The notes below the pieces were generated by a model, which worked only from the letters and a program-made list of their open reading frames with translations, was not told the DNA's origin and ran no database searches. 48,772 nucleotides of DNA from Eubacterium sp. Its GTDB lineage: Bacteria; Bacillota; Clostridia; Lachnospirales; Lachnospiraceae. Of the stretch, positions 16,907 through 25,900 are shown one piece after another; the first letter of the stretch is position 1; every line of letters starts with the position of its first letter. The stretch spans positions 1 to 48,772 of the forward strand of contig JAIKXQ010000098.1 in NCBI GenBank assembly GCA_024684035.1, given 5' to 3'. The translations under genes were made by a program, and so were the position numbers.

Positions 16907-17914
16907 TTACAGGATTACGTCAATGGCTCCCAGACTTGCACCTGCAGCAGCTCCCATCATACAGAGTTTATTTCCCTGTTTGATTTTTCCTGCGTCCCGG
17001 GCGATCACGGAAGTGAGTGGAATGTTGCAGGCTCCACAGTTGCCGATATTTTTGATGACGCTGATGAACTGATCGTCACGGGCGTTCAACGTCTTCTGGA
17101 TGTTTTTCAGAATCCAGTCGGCGATCTGGGTTGCAAGGAAACAGTCAACTTCGTCCACGGCCCAGTTTGCGTTGCTGATGGCCAGTGGAAGGTAATCTCT
17201 GGTCATATCTGCATGCTGCTGAGTAAGCTTATTGACCGTGCCCGGAACGAAGAGCATGCTTTCTTCTTTGTGCATGACACCGCCGCCCCAGATGACTCCG
17301 ACTTCCCAGAACTCAGGAAAACTCTTAAAGAATGAGGCAACGATTCCACTTGGATCGTCATCTGTTGTTTCAGAAATAACGAAGGCTCCGCCTCCATCGC
17401 CGACAGAAAGCGCGACAGGAGCTCTCATAAGGAGTTCGTCCTTGTCCGTATAATCGAACTTTGTCCATTTTGAGAGCGCTTCGCCGCACACTACCAGGAC
17501 ATGATGTGCTTTTCCTGTCTTGATTAGACTGTCTGCAAGATCGATTCCGCTGACGAAGGCATTGCACGCGTTAAAGATATCGAAGGTATAGCAGTTTTTC
17601 AGACCCAGAACAGCGGCTACCCGGTTTGCGGTTGCGGGTTCCGAATAATCCCGGGTGATGGCTCCGAAGATCAGTGCGTCAATTTCGTCCATCCCAAGCC
17701 CCGCATCTTTAACCGCTTCAAGGGCGGCTTTTGCCGCGAGATCGGAACACATTTCGTTTGGCGCAGAGTAATGTCTGCTCTCGCATCCGGTAAGCATTCT
17801 CACAAGGCCGGTTTTTAAACCAAGACGCTTGAAGCCGGCTCTTTCTTCTATTTCCTCACTTGTATATGTTTGTTCGGGTAAATACATACCCATGCCTGTA
17901 ATTTTCGTTTTCAT
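16907..17914 (-). CDS. KAS III (FabH)-like protein lacking the catalytic His
   Basis: 335 aa thiolase-fold protein of the 3-oxoacyl-ACP synthase III family. The acyl-accepting Cys is Cys117 (FDIFNAC) and the oxyanion Asn is Asn292 (IGNCGAC). The His that helps decarboxylation, which lies 30 residues before that Asn in FabH, is replaced by Thr262 (LATQIADW instead of the usual PHQAN). This argues against normal malonyl-ACP condensation and for acyl transfer or a C-O/C-N/C-C coupling without decarboxylation. It lies 4 nt after the AMP-ligase and upstream of CP1, so carrier-bound or CoA-bound acyl groups from these partners are likely substrates. Family certain, reaction unknown. Confidence 0.85.
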   Translation of the reverse strand: MKTKITGMGMYLPEQTYTSEEIEERAGFKRLGLKTGLVRMLTGCESRHYSAPNEMCSDLAAKAALEAVKDAGLGMDEIDALIFGAITRDYSEPATANRVAAVLGLKNCYTFDIFNACNAFVSGIDLADSLIKTGKAHHVLVVCGEALSKWTKFDYTDKDELLMRAPVALSVGDGGGAFVISETTDDDPSGIVASFFKSFPEFWEVGVIWGGGVMHKEESMLFVPGTVNKLTQQHADMTRDYLPLAISNANWAVDEVDCFLATQIADWILKNIQKTLNARDDQFISVIKNIGNCGACNIPLTSVIARDAGKIKQGNKLCMMGAAAGASLGAIDVIL

Positions 17915-17918
17915 AGTG

Positions 17919-19472
17919 TTATCCTTTCTTGATTAATGCATATTCTTTTATTTCTTCCGGATGATCAAGGACAAAGTCCTTGATGCGGAACCGGGCGATT
18001 TCTGATTTACCCGTGAGAGGGAAGGTGAGCGGAGTGGCAATGACTCGCGCTACACGCTGTCCCATGGGAAGCTTATTGTTCCTGTCCACGAGGTTATTAA
18101 AGACGGTATGGTCGTCAAAGTTCTCATATTCATTTGTGCTGATATACAGGCAGGGTTTGTTGTCATACTCGGCAGTGCAGAACTGGGAGACGTGGTCGGA
18201 GAGGCGGGCAAAATAGGCATCCAATTCTTCCGGATAGATATTTTCTCCGTTGTCATTGATGATCACGCTCTTACAGCGACCCTTAAAGTAAAAACTGTTG
18301 TCGTTCAGTTCAAAAATGTCTCCGGTTGCGTAGTATTCTTCCGGATCCCTGGGTATTTCTTCTCCGTTTACAATCAAGGCGTCATACATGGCTTTTCCGT
18401 TGATGATCAATTCGCCATAGCCTTTATCTTTGACTTTTCCTTCCGAATCCCGGATCAGGGCGTGGTGTTTGTTGTAATAATCACCCACATAATCCAGTGC
18501 GGAATTCTTCGCAATACTTCCGATGGTAACGAAGCCCGTTTCAGTCATGCCCCATCCATTCATAATATTGATGTCGAGCGCCTTCAGGCGAGCAGCTGAC
18601 ACTTCGTCCAGAATGGCTCCTGCGGAAGCACTGCAGGTCAGGGTGTCGCCGAGAAGTTTGCGTACGGATTCGGAACTGTCATCTCCAAATCTTGCTTTTG
18701 CCATCTGGAGAAGAGCCTTCCAGACAGCAGGGACGCTGATAAACATCCAGATCCTGTCCTGTTTACAGCTTTCAGCAATGCCAAAGATTCCTGCCTGCCG
18801 GGCAATGACACAGGGGAATCCGCCTCTCCAAAAGGCCAGCGGCAGCCCGAAACCGAGACAGTGCCGGAACGGCTGTGTCAGAAGGAAATAGCTTTCCTCC
18901 GGTGATCGCTTTCCTCTGGTCTGTACCATTTCCGGATCATTACGGAAGTAGTTTCCGATGTTGACGCTCTGGTAGTCCACGGTATCAGCGTAGAAGACAT
19001 ACATCTTTGCGTTTCCGGTGGTGCCTGAGGTGCAGAAGGCGATTCTGGATTCCCAGCAGACCTTCTCCGGAGAACCGGAGGAGGCACCGCAAATTTCACG
19101 GAAGGAAATCAGTAAGATTCCTTCATACTGCTCATCCTGATCGGATACGATGGCACGGATGGAAGCCTGATCCCGGAAAGCGCAGATTGCTTCTGCCGAA
19201 TAATTGTTATCCAGAAGAACAACCTTATAGCCGATTTTGAGAAGACCAAAAAATACGGCGAACCAGTAGGGGCTGTTTCCCAGTTTGATTCCTACCCAGG
19301 AACCTTTCGGTATACGATTCATTTTTTGTTCCATCGCAGCGGATACAGCGTCTGTTTTCACCATATAATCGGACGCAGACATAACGACACGACTATCATT
19401 TTCGTAAAAGATTAAAAACTCTTTGCCACTGTATGATCCCAAAATGTTGTTATATACATGTTCAAATGTCAT
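17919..19472 (-). CDS. AMP-dependent acyl synthetase/ligase
   Basis: 517 aa member of the ANL adenylating superfamily: P-loop-like CTSGTTGNAKM, GWGMTETG, YYATGDIFEL hinge, GRCKSVIIN, and the C-terminal catalytic Lys in LTGKSEIARF. It activates a carboxylate as the AMP ester and passes it to CoA or to a carrier protein. The substrate pocket (around PFRHCLGFG) lacks both the Asp of amino-acid A domains and the Asn of aryl-acid ligases, so the acid is unclear. Its ATG overlaps the stop of the thioesterase by 4 nt (ATGA), and the KAS III-like gene follows after 4 nt. It may supply the acyl group to the KAS-like enzyme or to CP2. Confidence 0.85.
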   Translation of the reverse strand: MTFEHVYNNILGSYSGKEFLIFYENDSRVVMSASDYMVKTDAVSAAMEQKMNRIPKGSWVGIKLGNSPYWFAVFFGLLKIGYKVVLLDNNYSAEAICAFRDQASIRAIVSDQDEQYEGILLISFREICGASSGSPEKVCWESRIAFCTSGTTGNAKMYVFYADTVDYQSVNIGNYFRNDPEMVQTRGKRSPEESYFLLTQPFRHCLGFGLPLAFWRGGFPCVIARQAGIFGIAESCKQDRIWMFISVPAVWKALLQMAKARFGDDSSESVRKLLGDTLTCSASAGAILDEVSAARLKALDINIMNGWGMTETGFVTIGSIAKNSALDYVGDYYNKHHALIRDSEGKVKDKGYGELIINGKAMYDALIVNGEEIPRDPEEYYATGDIFELNDNSFYFKGRCKSVIINDNGENIYPEELDAYFARLSDHVSQFCTAEYDNKPCLYISTNEYENFDDHTVFNNLVDRNNKLPMGQRVARVIATPLTFPLTGKSEIARFRIKDFVLDHPEEIKEYALIKKG

Positions 19473-20173
19473 AGCTTTACTCTTGAAGTCTCCTTATCAA
19501 TAATTTCTGTAATTTGTGATTTATAGTTGTTGAAATAGAAATGTCCACCATCAAAGATGTATTCCGCCCGGATATGACGGAAATGTTTCTCCCATAGACG
19601 CATATCCCGGCCTTTAAGTTCCACGTCTTTATTTCCATGCAAAAGTACACAGTCTCCCAGTCGATGGTTTTTATCCGGTATTGTCGGCTCATATGTCTCC
19701 AGGAGACGAAGGTCTCCAAGAATCATAGGCAGAAAAAATTTCTGAACTGCGGGTCCGGCTTTTTCCAGATGTTCCATGCCGCCCAGACTTGAGAGAAAGG
19801 GAAGAGCAACTTTCGGGTCAGAGGAATAATACCCTTCTTCCACGGTACAGGGAGGACGCTGTCCTGACAGAAATACAATGTCAGGAGCTTTGTTTCGTGC
19901 TGAAAGAAGCAGGGCGGTTTCGTAGGCTACAAAAGCCCCCATGCTGTGCCCGAAAAATGAAAAGGTTTCAGAAGGCAGCAGGTTCGCTTCGACGTAGTCT
20001 GCTGTACGGTTTACAAAATCCCGAAACGAAAGGGAAGGAGTCTCCTTCTGAGAACGGTTTCGCCCTTCGTATTCATACAGAAAAACATCTGTGACATCTG
20101 CATAGTTCGCCTGTTTCAGGAATGCGTAATGACTGGAAAAACCTCCGGCATGTGGAAAACAAAATAGTTTCAT
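19469..20173 (-). CDS. Type II thioesterase (Ser nucleophile)
   Basis: 234 aa alpha/beta hydrolase of the GrsT/YbtT class. The nucleophile elbow is GHSMGA with Ser78; the oxyanion region FPHAGG is near the N-terminus, and the catalytic His is in DGGHFYFN. Such free-standing enzymes unload stalled or misprimed carrier domains. Neither NRPS in this locus has an integrated TE, so this protein or one of its three relatives may also release the product. It overlaps the AMP-ligase gene by 4 nt and follows the Cys-type hydrolase by 12 nt. Confidence 0.9.
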   Translation of the reverse strand: MKLFCFPHAGGFSSHYAFLKQANYADVTDVFLYEYEGRNRSQKETPSLSFRDFVNRTADYVEANLLPSETFSFFGHSMGAFVAYETALLLSARNKAPDIVFLSGQRPPCTVEEGYYSSDPKVALPFLSSLGGMEHLEKAGPAVQKFFLPMILGDLRLLETYEPTIPDKNHRLGDCVLLHGNKDVELKGRDMRLWEKHFRHIRAEYIFDGGHFYFNNYKSQITEIIDKETSRVKL

Positions 20174-20185
20174 AAGCTGGTATCC

Positions 20186-21070
20186 TCATGAAGCCGGAAG
20201 CATCCGGTTTATAACTGCAATGGCCTCCGGGTTTGGATCCAGAAGAATGCGATGGCCGCCATTCACAACATGTACGGTGCATTCTTTGTCTGTATAGTCT
20301 TTCCAAAGATTCATGATTTTTTCCGGATACAGAAGATCTTCGCTGCCGGTCATACAGGTGACGGGGCAACTCAGTTTATCAATGGTACCTCCGCGGGACT
20401 GATAATCGCTGCAGATCTTACAGTCGATGGTTAGAATGCGCATGAGATCATTGGCGAGCTTCAGACTCTCTGTAAATTCAAAGGATGTCAACATACAGTC
20501 CTCACATCCTGCGGCTTTCAGATCCTGTATGGTAACGGTTGTAACATCGTTTATCTCTTCATATTTGCGATAAATAATGTCTACGAATGCCTTTCGGAAG
20601 GCCAGCATTGTTTCATTATCCGGGAAGGTATGCTCCGGGAAACAACTCTTTATCAGATCGTAAAACTGATTCTTTGTTGCAGGGTTTTCAAGAAACGGTA
20701 TCTTGTACATTTCTCCGTAGGGAACGTCTGCTGCTGCGATAAAGACACGGGAAGGCATGGGGAGTTTTTCATCTTTTATCTTCCTGATCAGCTCGTACAG
20801 AAAAATTGCCCCCATACAATATCCGAAAAGAACATATTCTTCGTCCCTGTCGTCAGAAAGGATTTTTTTTAATCCCTGCATTAAGTCGGACGTAATGTCG
20901 TGAATGTCTGTCAAAGGTGCCTCGGATTTTCTTAAACCCCGTCCGGGCAGATCGATGAAGGACGGACGATAGTGTTCGTCAAGAAGACCGAACCACTTGT
21001 AAAAAACGACGGATGAGGTTCCGCCGCCCGGCAGACATATGAATTTTGTTTTTTTTGTCGGTGTGTTCAC
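20186..21070 (-). CDS. Thioesterase-like alpha/beta hydrolase with Cys nucleophile
   Basis: 294 aa. N-terminal CLPGGGTSS forms the oxyanion loop; the nucleophile elbow reads GYCMGA, placing Cys85 where type II thioesterases have Ser; the His is in NGGHRILLDP. I chose the GTG start at 21070 because GAGG lies 9 nt upstream; a longer frame reaches 21184 but would run through the promoter. It is the first gene of the minus-strand operon. Cys-type thioesterases are known in a few NRPS systems, for example beta-lactone release in obafluorin, where the thioester intermediate favours transfer over hydrolysis. That this one releases or transfers the product is inference. Confidence 0.83.
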   Translation of the reverse strand: MNTPTKKTKFICLPGGGTSSVVFYKWFGLLDEHYRPSFIDLPGRGLRKSEAPLTDIHDITSDLMQGLKKILSDDRDEEYVLFGYCMGAIFLYELIRKIKDEKLPMPSRVFIAAADVPYGEMYKIPFLENPATKNQFYDLIKSCFPEHTFPDNETMLAFRKAFVDIIYRKYEEINDVTTVTIQDLKAAGCEDCMLTSFEFTESLKLANDLMRILTIDCKICSDYQSRGGTIDKLSCPVTCMTGSEDLLYPEKIMNLWKDYTDKECTVHVVNGGHRILLDPNPEAIAVINRMLPAS

Positions 21071-21124
21071 ATTGAAATACCTCGTATATATGATTTTAAC
21101 AATGGTAAGATGTATGCAATCGTA

Positions 21125-21140
21125 GTTAGTGCAAGCTAAC
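21125..21140. promoter_or_regulatory. Putative operator 1, GTTAG-N6-CTAAC
   Basis: GTTAGTGCAAGCTAAC: 5-bp inverted arms separated by 6 bp, so the half-site centres are 11 bp apart, about one helical turn. It covers the predicted start of transcription of the minus operon. A second copy with the same arms and spacing sits at the mirrored place on the plus side (21254-21269). Confidence 0.6.
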
Positions 21141-21142
21141 AT

Positions 21143-21171
21143 AGAGTAGCATGATTCATGAATATTGTCAA
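21143..21171 (-). promoter_or_regulatory. Sigma-A promoter of the minus-strand NRPS operon
   Basis: Read on the minus strand: -35 TTGACA (21171-21166), a 17-nt spacer, and -10 TACTCT (21148-21143). The spacer contains a perfect palindrome, ATTCATGAAT (21154-21163). The GTTAG-N6-CTAAC element starts 2 nt downstream of the -10. The -35 is perfect and the -10 is weak, as is common for regulated promoters. Confidence 0.62.
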
Positions 21172-21218
21172 TAATTGGATACAATTAGATGTTTATAACT
21201 TTAATTGCAGATGCGATA

Positions 21219-21247
21219 TTGACAAAAATTCATAAAAGGAATACAAT
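21219..21247 (+). promoter_or_regulatory. Sigma-A promoter of the plus-strand NRPS operon
   Basis: -35 TTGACA (21219-21224), a 17-nt spacer and -10 TACAAT (21242-21247). The region upstream is AT-rich and could act as an UP element. The aryl-acid ligase starts 87 nt downstream at 21335. Confidence 0.75.
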
Positions 21248-21253
21248 TCGATA

Positions 21254-21269
21254 GTTAGCAGACTCTAAC
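21254..21269. promoter_or_regulatory. Putative operator 2, GTTAG-N6-CTAAC
   Basis: GTTAGCAGACTCTAAC starts 6 nt after the plus-strand -10 box, over the expected transcription start. Arms and spacing equal those of operator 1; the N6 differ (TGCAAG versus CAGACT), so only the arms are conserved, as expected for a dimeric regulator. Confidence 0.62.
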
Positions 21270-21334
21270 AATAGCTAGGGCAATCGAACAATGAATGGCA
21301 AGCGCATAGAAATGAAAGGAACGTTAGAAAAGAA

Positions 21335-22939
21335 ATGATTTCGGAAAAGTTGAAGAAAGCGATGCGGGACAAGTATATTGCCAACGGCTGTTGGAGTACA
21401 GAAACATTCGGAAAAGCGCTGGGGCGTCTCGCTGATACATACGGTGATAAAACGGCTCTGAAAGACGGAGATCTGACGATCTCATACAGAGAGTGGGACA
21501 CACTGGTTAACAAGTGTGCCAATTATTTCGAAGAAAAAGGCCTGGTGCAAGGGGATAAGGCAGTTGTCCAGTTGCCGAATTCCGTTACTTTGTTCATTGT
21601 CAGTTTTGCGATGTTCCGGATGGGAGTGGTTCCGGTATTTGCTCTTCCGGCTCACAGGGAGAGGGAAATATCTACTTTCATTCATCAGACAAGAGCGAAA
21701 CTATACATTCTACCGAAGACACATCTGGGTTTTTCCTACGGAGAGATGGGAAAAAACTGCATCTCTGATACCGACTGTCAATTACTGTTTGAGGATGAAA
21801 TCCGCGAATCATTGAACGGAGAATATAACGCCACGGAATATCCGGAAAATAATGTATCTGCCTATGATACCGCTGTACTGCTGGTATCCGGAGGTACTAC
21901 GGCGATTCCGAAACTGATTCCGAGAAGTCACGCGGATTATCTTTATGACGCGAAGACTTTTGCGGATGTTGTCGGAATGAATAAGACTACGATCTTTTTG
22001 GCGGCCATACCGGCTGCGCACAATTTTACTTTTGCCAATCCGGGGGTAGTGGGAACTGCTCTTTCCGGCGGATGCACCGTGCTGTCGCGAAATGGAGGAG
22101 CGGACGAAATTCTGGATCTGATTATGGAAGAAAAGGTCACGGTCACCTCGATGGTTCCATCTTTGTTGAATGTATGTGCGGAAATGGCACAGTGGGAAGA
22201 AGAAGAGGATCTCGAAAGTCTTTCAACAATTCTGGTGGGCGGAGCGGTCCTGCTTCCCGATGTTCTCAAAACGGCAGAAACAAACCTTCACTGTAAGGTC
22301 AGACAGGTGTTCGGTACCGCAGAGGGTCTGAATACAATTACGCCGGTCGATATGCCATCAGAACAGGTGGCAGGATGCCAGGGCGTACCGATCTCAGAGT
22401 ACGATGAAATACTTATTGTTGATGAGGAGGGCAAAGAGGTTGGCCGAAATGAGTACGGCGAAATGATCATTCGGGGCCCGTACACCATTATGAATTATTA
22501 CGAAAATGAAGAGGCTGACAAGGAAGCATTTCGCGCAGACGGGTTCTACAGAACCGGGGACAAGGCGTTCATGGACGAGGATGGCTGTATTCACGTTTGT
22601 GGAAGAATCAGAGAACAGATTAACAAGTCCGGGGAGAAGATTATCCCGGCAGAACTGGAATCTGTAATCAAGGAATATGAAGGCATCTGTGATGTTTCGG
22701 TGATCGGTATTCCGGATGCGAATACCGGATACAAAATATGCGCCTGTGTGGTTCCGGAAGGACAGGAGCCGGACGTTTTGGAACTTCGGGAATTTATGCT
22801 GGACAAAGGAGTGGCGGTTTATAAACTTCCGGATCATGTGATGAACCTGCCGAAGATCCCTCTCACAGCGGTGGGAAAACCGGATAAGAACGAGTTGCTG
22901 AAGATGTTTCAGGAAAGGCAGAAGATGGCGTATGTTTGA
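21335..22939 (+). CDS. Aryl-acid-AMP ligase (DhbE/EntE/YbtE family) with an unusual pocket
   Basis: 534 aa. Adenylates an aromatic acid and loads it onto an aryl carrier domain. Family marks: VFALPAHR, VSGGTTAIPKLI, AAIPAAHNF, VRQVFGTAEGL, FYRTGDKAF, GRIREQINKSGEKI and the catalytic Lys in PLTAVGKPDK. By hand alignment to DhbE, Asn235 (HNF) is kept and Phe236 is salicylate-like. However, the other pocket positions read A, S, L, N, T where dihydroxybenzoate and salicylate enzymes have S/C, A, Q, V/L, N/C. The acid may therefore not be salicylate or 2,3-dihydroxybenzoate. It is the first gene of the plus operon and overlaps the NRPS start by 8 nt, so it probably loads that NRPS's N-terminal carrier. 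Confidence 0.9.
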   Translation: MISEKLKKAMRDKYIANGCWSTETFGKALGRLADTYGDKTALKDGDLTISYREWDTLVNKCANYFEEKGLVQGDKAVVQLPNSVTLFIVSFAMFRMGVVPVFALPAHREREISTFIHQTRAKLYILPKTHLGFSYGEMGKNCISDTDCQLLFEDEIRESLNGEYNATEYPENNVSAYDTAVLLVSGGTTAIPKLIPRSHADYLYDAKTFADVVGMNKTTIFLAAIPAAHNFTFANPGVVGTALSGGCTVLSRNGGADEILDLIMEEKVTVTSMVPSLLNVCAEMAQWEEEEDLESLSTILVGGAVLLPDVLKTAETNLHCKVRQVFGTAEGLNTITPVDMPSEQVAGCQGVPISEYDEILIVDEEGKEVGRNEYGEMIIRGPYTIMNYYENEEADKEAFRADGFYRTGDKAFMDEDGCIHVCGRIREQINKSGEKIIPAELESVIKEYEGICDVSVIGIPDANTGYKICACVVPEGQEPDVLELREFMLDKGVAVYKLPDHVMNLPKIPLTAVGKPDKNELLKMFQERQKMAYV

Positions 22940-25900
22940 TAAAGAATCTCTCGTGGACTTGATTCACCGATATACAGGTATACAGAGCGAGATTCGTCGC
23001 GATGAAAACCTTATGAAGTACGGGTTGGACTCCATCACCGTAATGAAAATTGCAGGGGAATTTCGAAAAGAAGGATACAGAATTAAATTTGCGGATTTGA
23101 TGGAAAAATCAACCGTAGACGAATGGTATGATTTGCTTTGCGCACAGAAACAGAGAAAAAAGAAGAGCGGAGAAAACGTGCCGGCATCGGAAAAAGCGGA
23201 TGATTCAGATTTATTTGATTTGACGGATGTACAGTATGCGTATCTGGTTGGTCGCGATGACGATCAGGTTATGGGCGGTGTGGACTGCCACGCATACTAC
23301 GAGTTCAAGGGAAGAGGGATTGACCTGAAGCGTCTGGAAAAAGCCTGGGTGGAATTACACCGTAGACACAAGGCTCTCCGAACGGCATTCCGGGAAGGAA
23401 AACAGTTTGTAAAAAAAGACGCGTATCCTCACAATTACCGTGTGCTCGACTTTTCCTCTTTGACAGACAGTGCCGCGTATGCGAAGTGTGGAGAAGTCCG
23501 TGAAGATCTTTCTCACAGGAAGTTGCGGATAGAGGAAGGGGAGGTATCAGGGCTGACAATCTGTCTTCTTCCGGGCAAGGAGCACCTCCTCTGTCTGGAC
23601 TTCGCACTCATTGTAGCAGATGTAAAGAGTATACAGATCATGCTTCGGGATCTGGCTGCTTTCTATACAGGGAGAATCCCGTTGAAATCCGTTGCGGAGT
23701 GGAATTTCAGAGAGTACATGGACACCATGAACAGAAGCCGCAGGGAAGAAAAAGAAACTGCCCGGAGTTATTGGGAGAAGAAGACAAAAGAAATGCCTAC
23801 AGCGCCGGTTCTGCCGATGGCGAAAAAGCAGGAGGATATTCGCCGACCGAGAAATACTCATTATACTGCGGTTGTTTCCGCAGATGAATGGAGGACCTTC
23901 GCCGGGAAGGCCGGCTACGAGGGGGTTACGGCACCCATGGCTTTGCTGGCGGCCTATGCCGGAGTTGTGAATCGATGGAGCGGAAATGAGAAGTTCCTGA
24001 TAAACGTACCGTTGTTTGATCGCGCCGGGGAGTATGCAGGTATCGAGGATGTGGTGGGGGATTTCACCACTCTTCTGCTCACTACTCATGATTTCACGGA
24101 GGAATGTTCGTTTTCGGAGAGGGTCAGGGGTACGCAGAAGAACTTTATTGCCGATATTCACCACGCTGCCTGTAGCGGTGTAGAAGTGCAGCGTATGCTG
24201 CAGAAGGAATATCCGGATCAGCGTACGTTCGCTCCGGTTGTTTTCGCCTGCAACATCGGACTGGATTTTATTGACGATACTTTTGATCAGAGCCTTGGCT
24301 CTATTCACTACATGGTTTCACAGACGCCACAGGTATGGATCGATTGTCAGCTGTTTGTGAGAAACGGGGAATTGCATATTTCCTGGGATGTCTGTGATGA
24401 GCTTTTTCCAAAGGGGATGCCGGAAGATATGTTCAACACATATATTTCCTGTATTCGACAACTGTCCCGGCCGGAGGCGGACTGGAAGCGGCTCCCTTCC
24501 GTCACTGAAAATCAAATAGGGAAGAGAAAAACAGCCGCACAGACTGTCGCCGAATATCCGGAACATCCGGGGCTGCTTGTGGACGGGCTTTTGAAGCAGG
24601 CTTCGGAGCACGGGGAGCGGATTGCTCTCTATGATACAGTGACAAAAATGGAAATGAGTTATCAGGAGCTGTATCTGAGAAGTATGGGGCTTGCGCGCAA
24701 ACTGAAGGAGGCCGGTGCGGTACGGGGGGATAAGGTGGCTATCCGGCTTCAACGTGGAGTGAACCAGATCATCGGGATATACGGGACATTGCTTGCAGGA
24801 TGCACGTATGTACCTGTTAGCTATAATCAACCTCAAATAAGGCTATTGAAGATACTGGAATCCATGCAGATCCGTTTTGCGGTTGTTGAAGAAAAAACAG
24901 AACTCACACAGTGGAACGGCAAACCAGTGACGGTGTCGCAGGGCGGATGTGAAGAAATCCGGAAGAACATCGCCGGCATGGAGATCACTGATGTTGCGCC
25001 TGAAGATGTTGCTTATGTGATCATGACTTCCGGATCCACCGGAGATCCTAAAGGTGTAGAAATCACGCATCAAAGCGCGTGGAACACGATTCGGGATGTA
25101 AATCATAGAAACGGTATTTGTGAAGGAGATAATTTCCTGGCGGTCTCGGCAGTTGATTTCGATCTCTCTGTGTATGATATTTTTGGCAGCGCGATGGCGG
25201 GAGCCTGTCTGCATGTGTTGGGGGAGGCTAACGCAAAAGATGCTGAGAACTGGTGTGATACTGTGAACGAAAGACGGATCACTGTATGGAACTCGGTCCC
25301 TATTCTTTTTGACATGATTCTCACCGTCGCTGAACAAAGAAAAGAAAAACTTCCTCTTCGAAGAGTGATGCTTTCCGGTGACTGGATTCCCGGATCACTG
25401 GCAAAACGGATGTACAGACTGCTGCCTGAGGCGGTACTGGTGGCAATGGGCGGAGCAACAGAGGCATCCATCTGGTCTAACGAGTGCGTTGTTCCTAAAG
25501 AAGTTCCGGCGAATTGGAAATATATTCCGTATGGTTACGCCCTGAACGGACAGATTTACAGGATTCTTGATGAAAAAGGAAGAGATTGTCCGGATTATGT
25601 GACGGGAGAATTGTGTATCGGTGGATACGGCGTCGCCAGAGACTACTACGGCGACGACCAGAAGACCGGTGAAAAATTCTGGGATGAAGGTGGAATGCGA
25701 TGGTATCACACCGGAGATCTGGGACGATTTCTGAGAGACGGCAGCATAGAATTTCTCGGGAGAATGGATCATCAGGTTAAAGTAAAGGGACATCGCATTG
25801 AGCTTGGTGAAATTGAGGCTGCCGCTGTTGCAGAAAAGGGTATAGCCGCAGCCGTAGCGGCTGTTGACGAGAACAATGGAAAACAGCAGATTGTCCTTTA

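Noticed and set aside
21071-21184. Longer N-terminus for the first minus-operon hydrolase (start at 21184)
   Set aside because: It would translate through the operator and promoter; the GTG at 21070 has a good GAGG site and matches the fold start.
21125-21269. Classical DtxR/IdeR iron box
   Set aside because: The arms GTTAG and CTAAC match half-sites, but the gap is 6 bp rather than 1 bp, so I list it only as an unknown dimeric operator.
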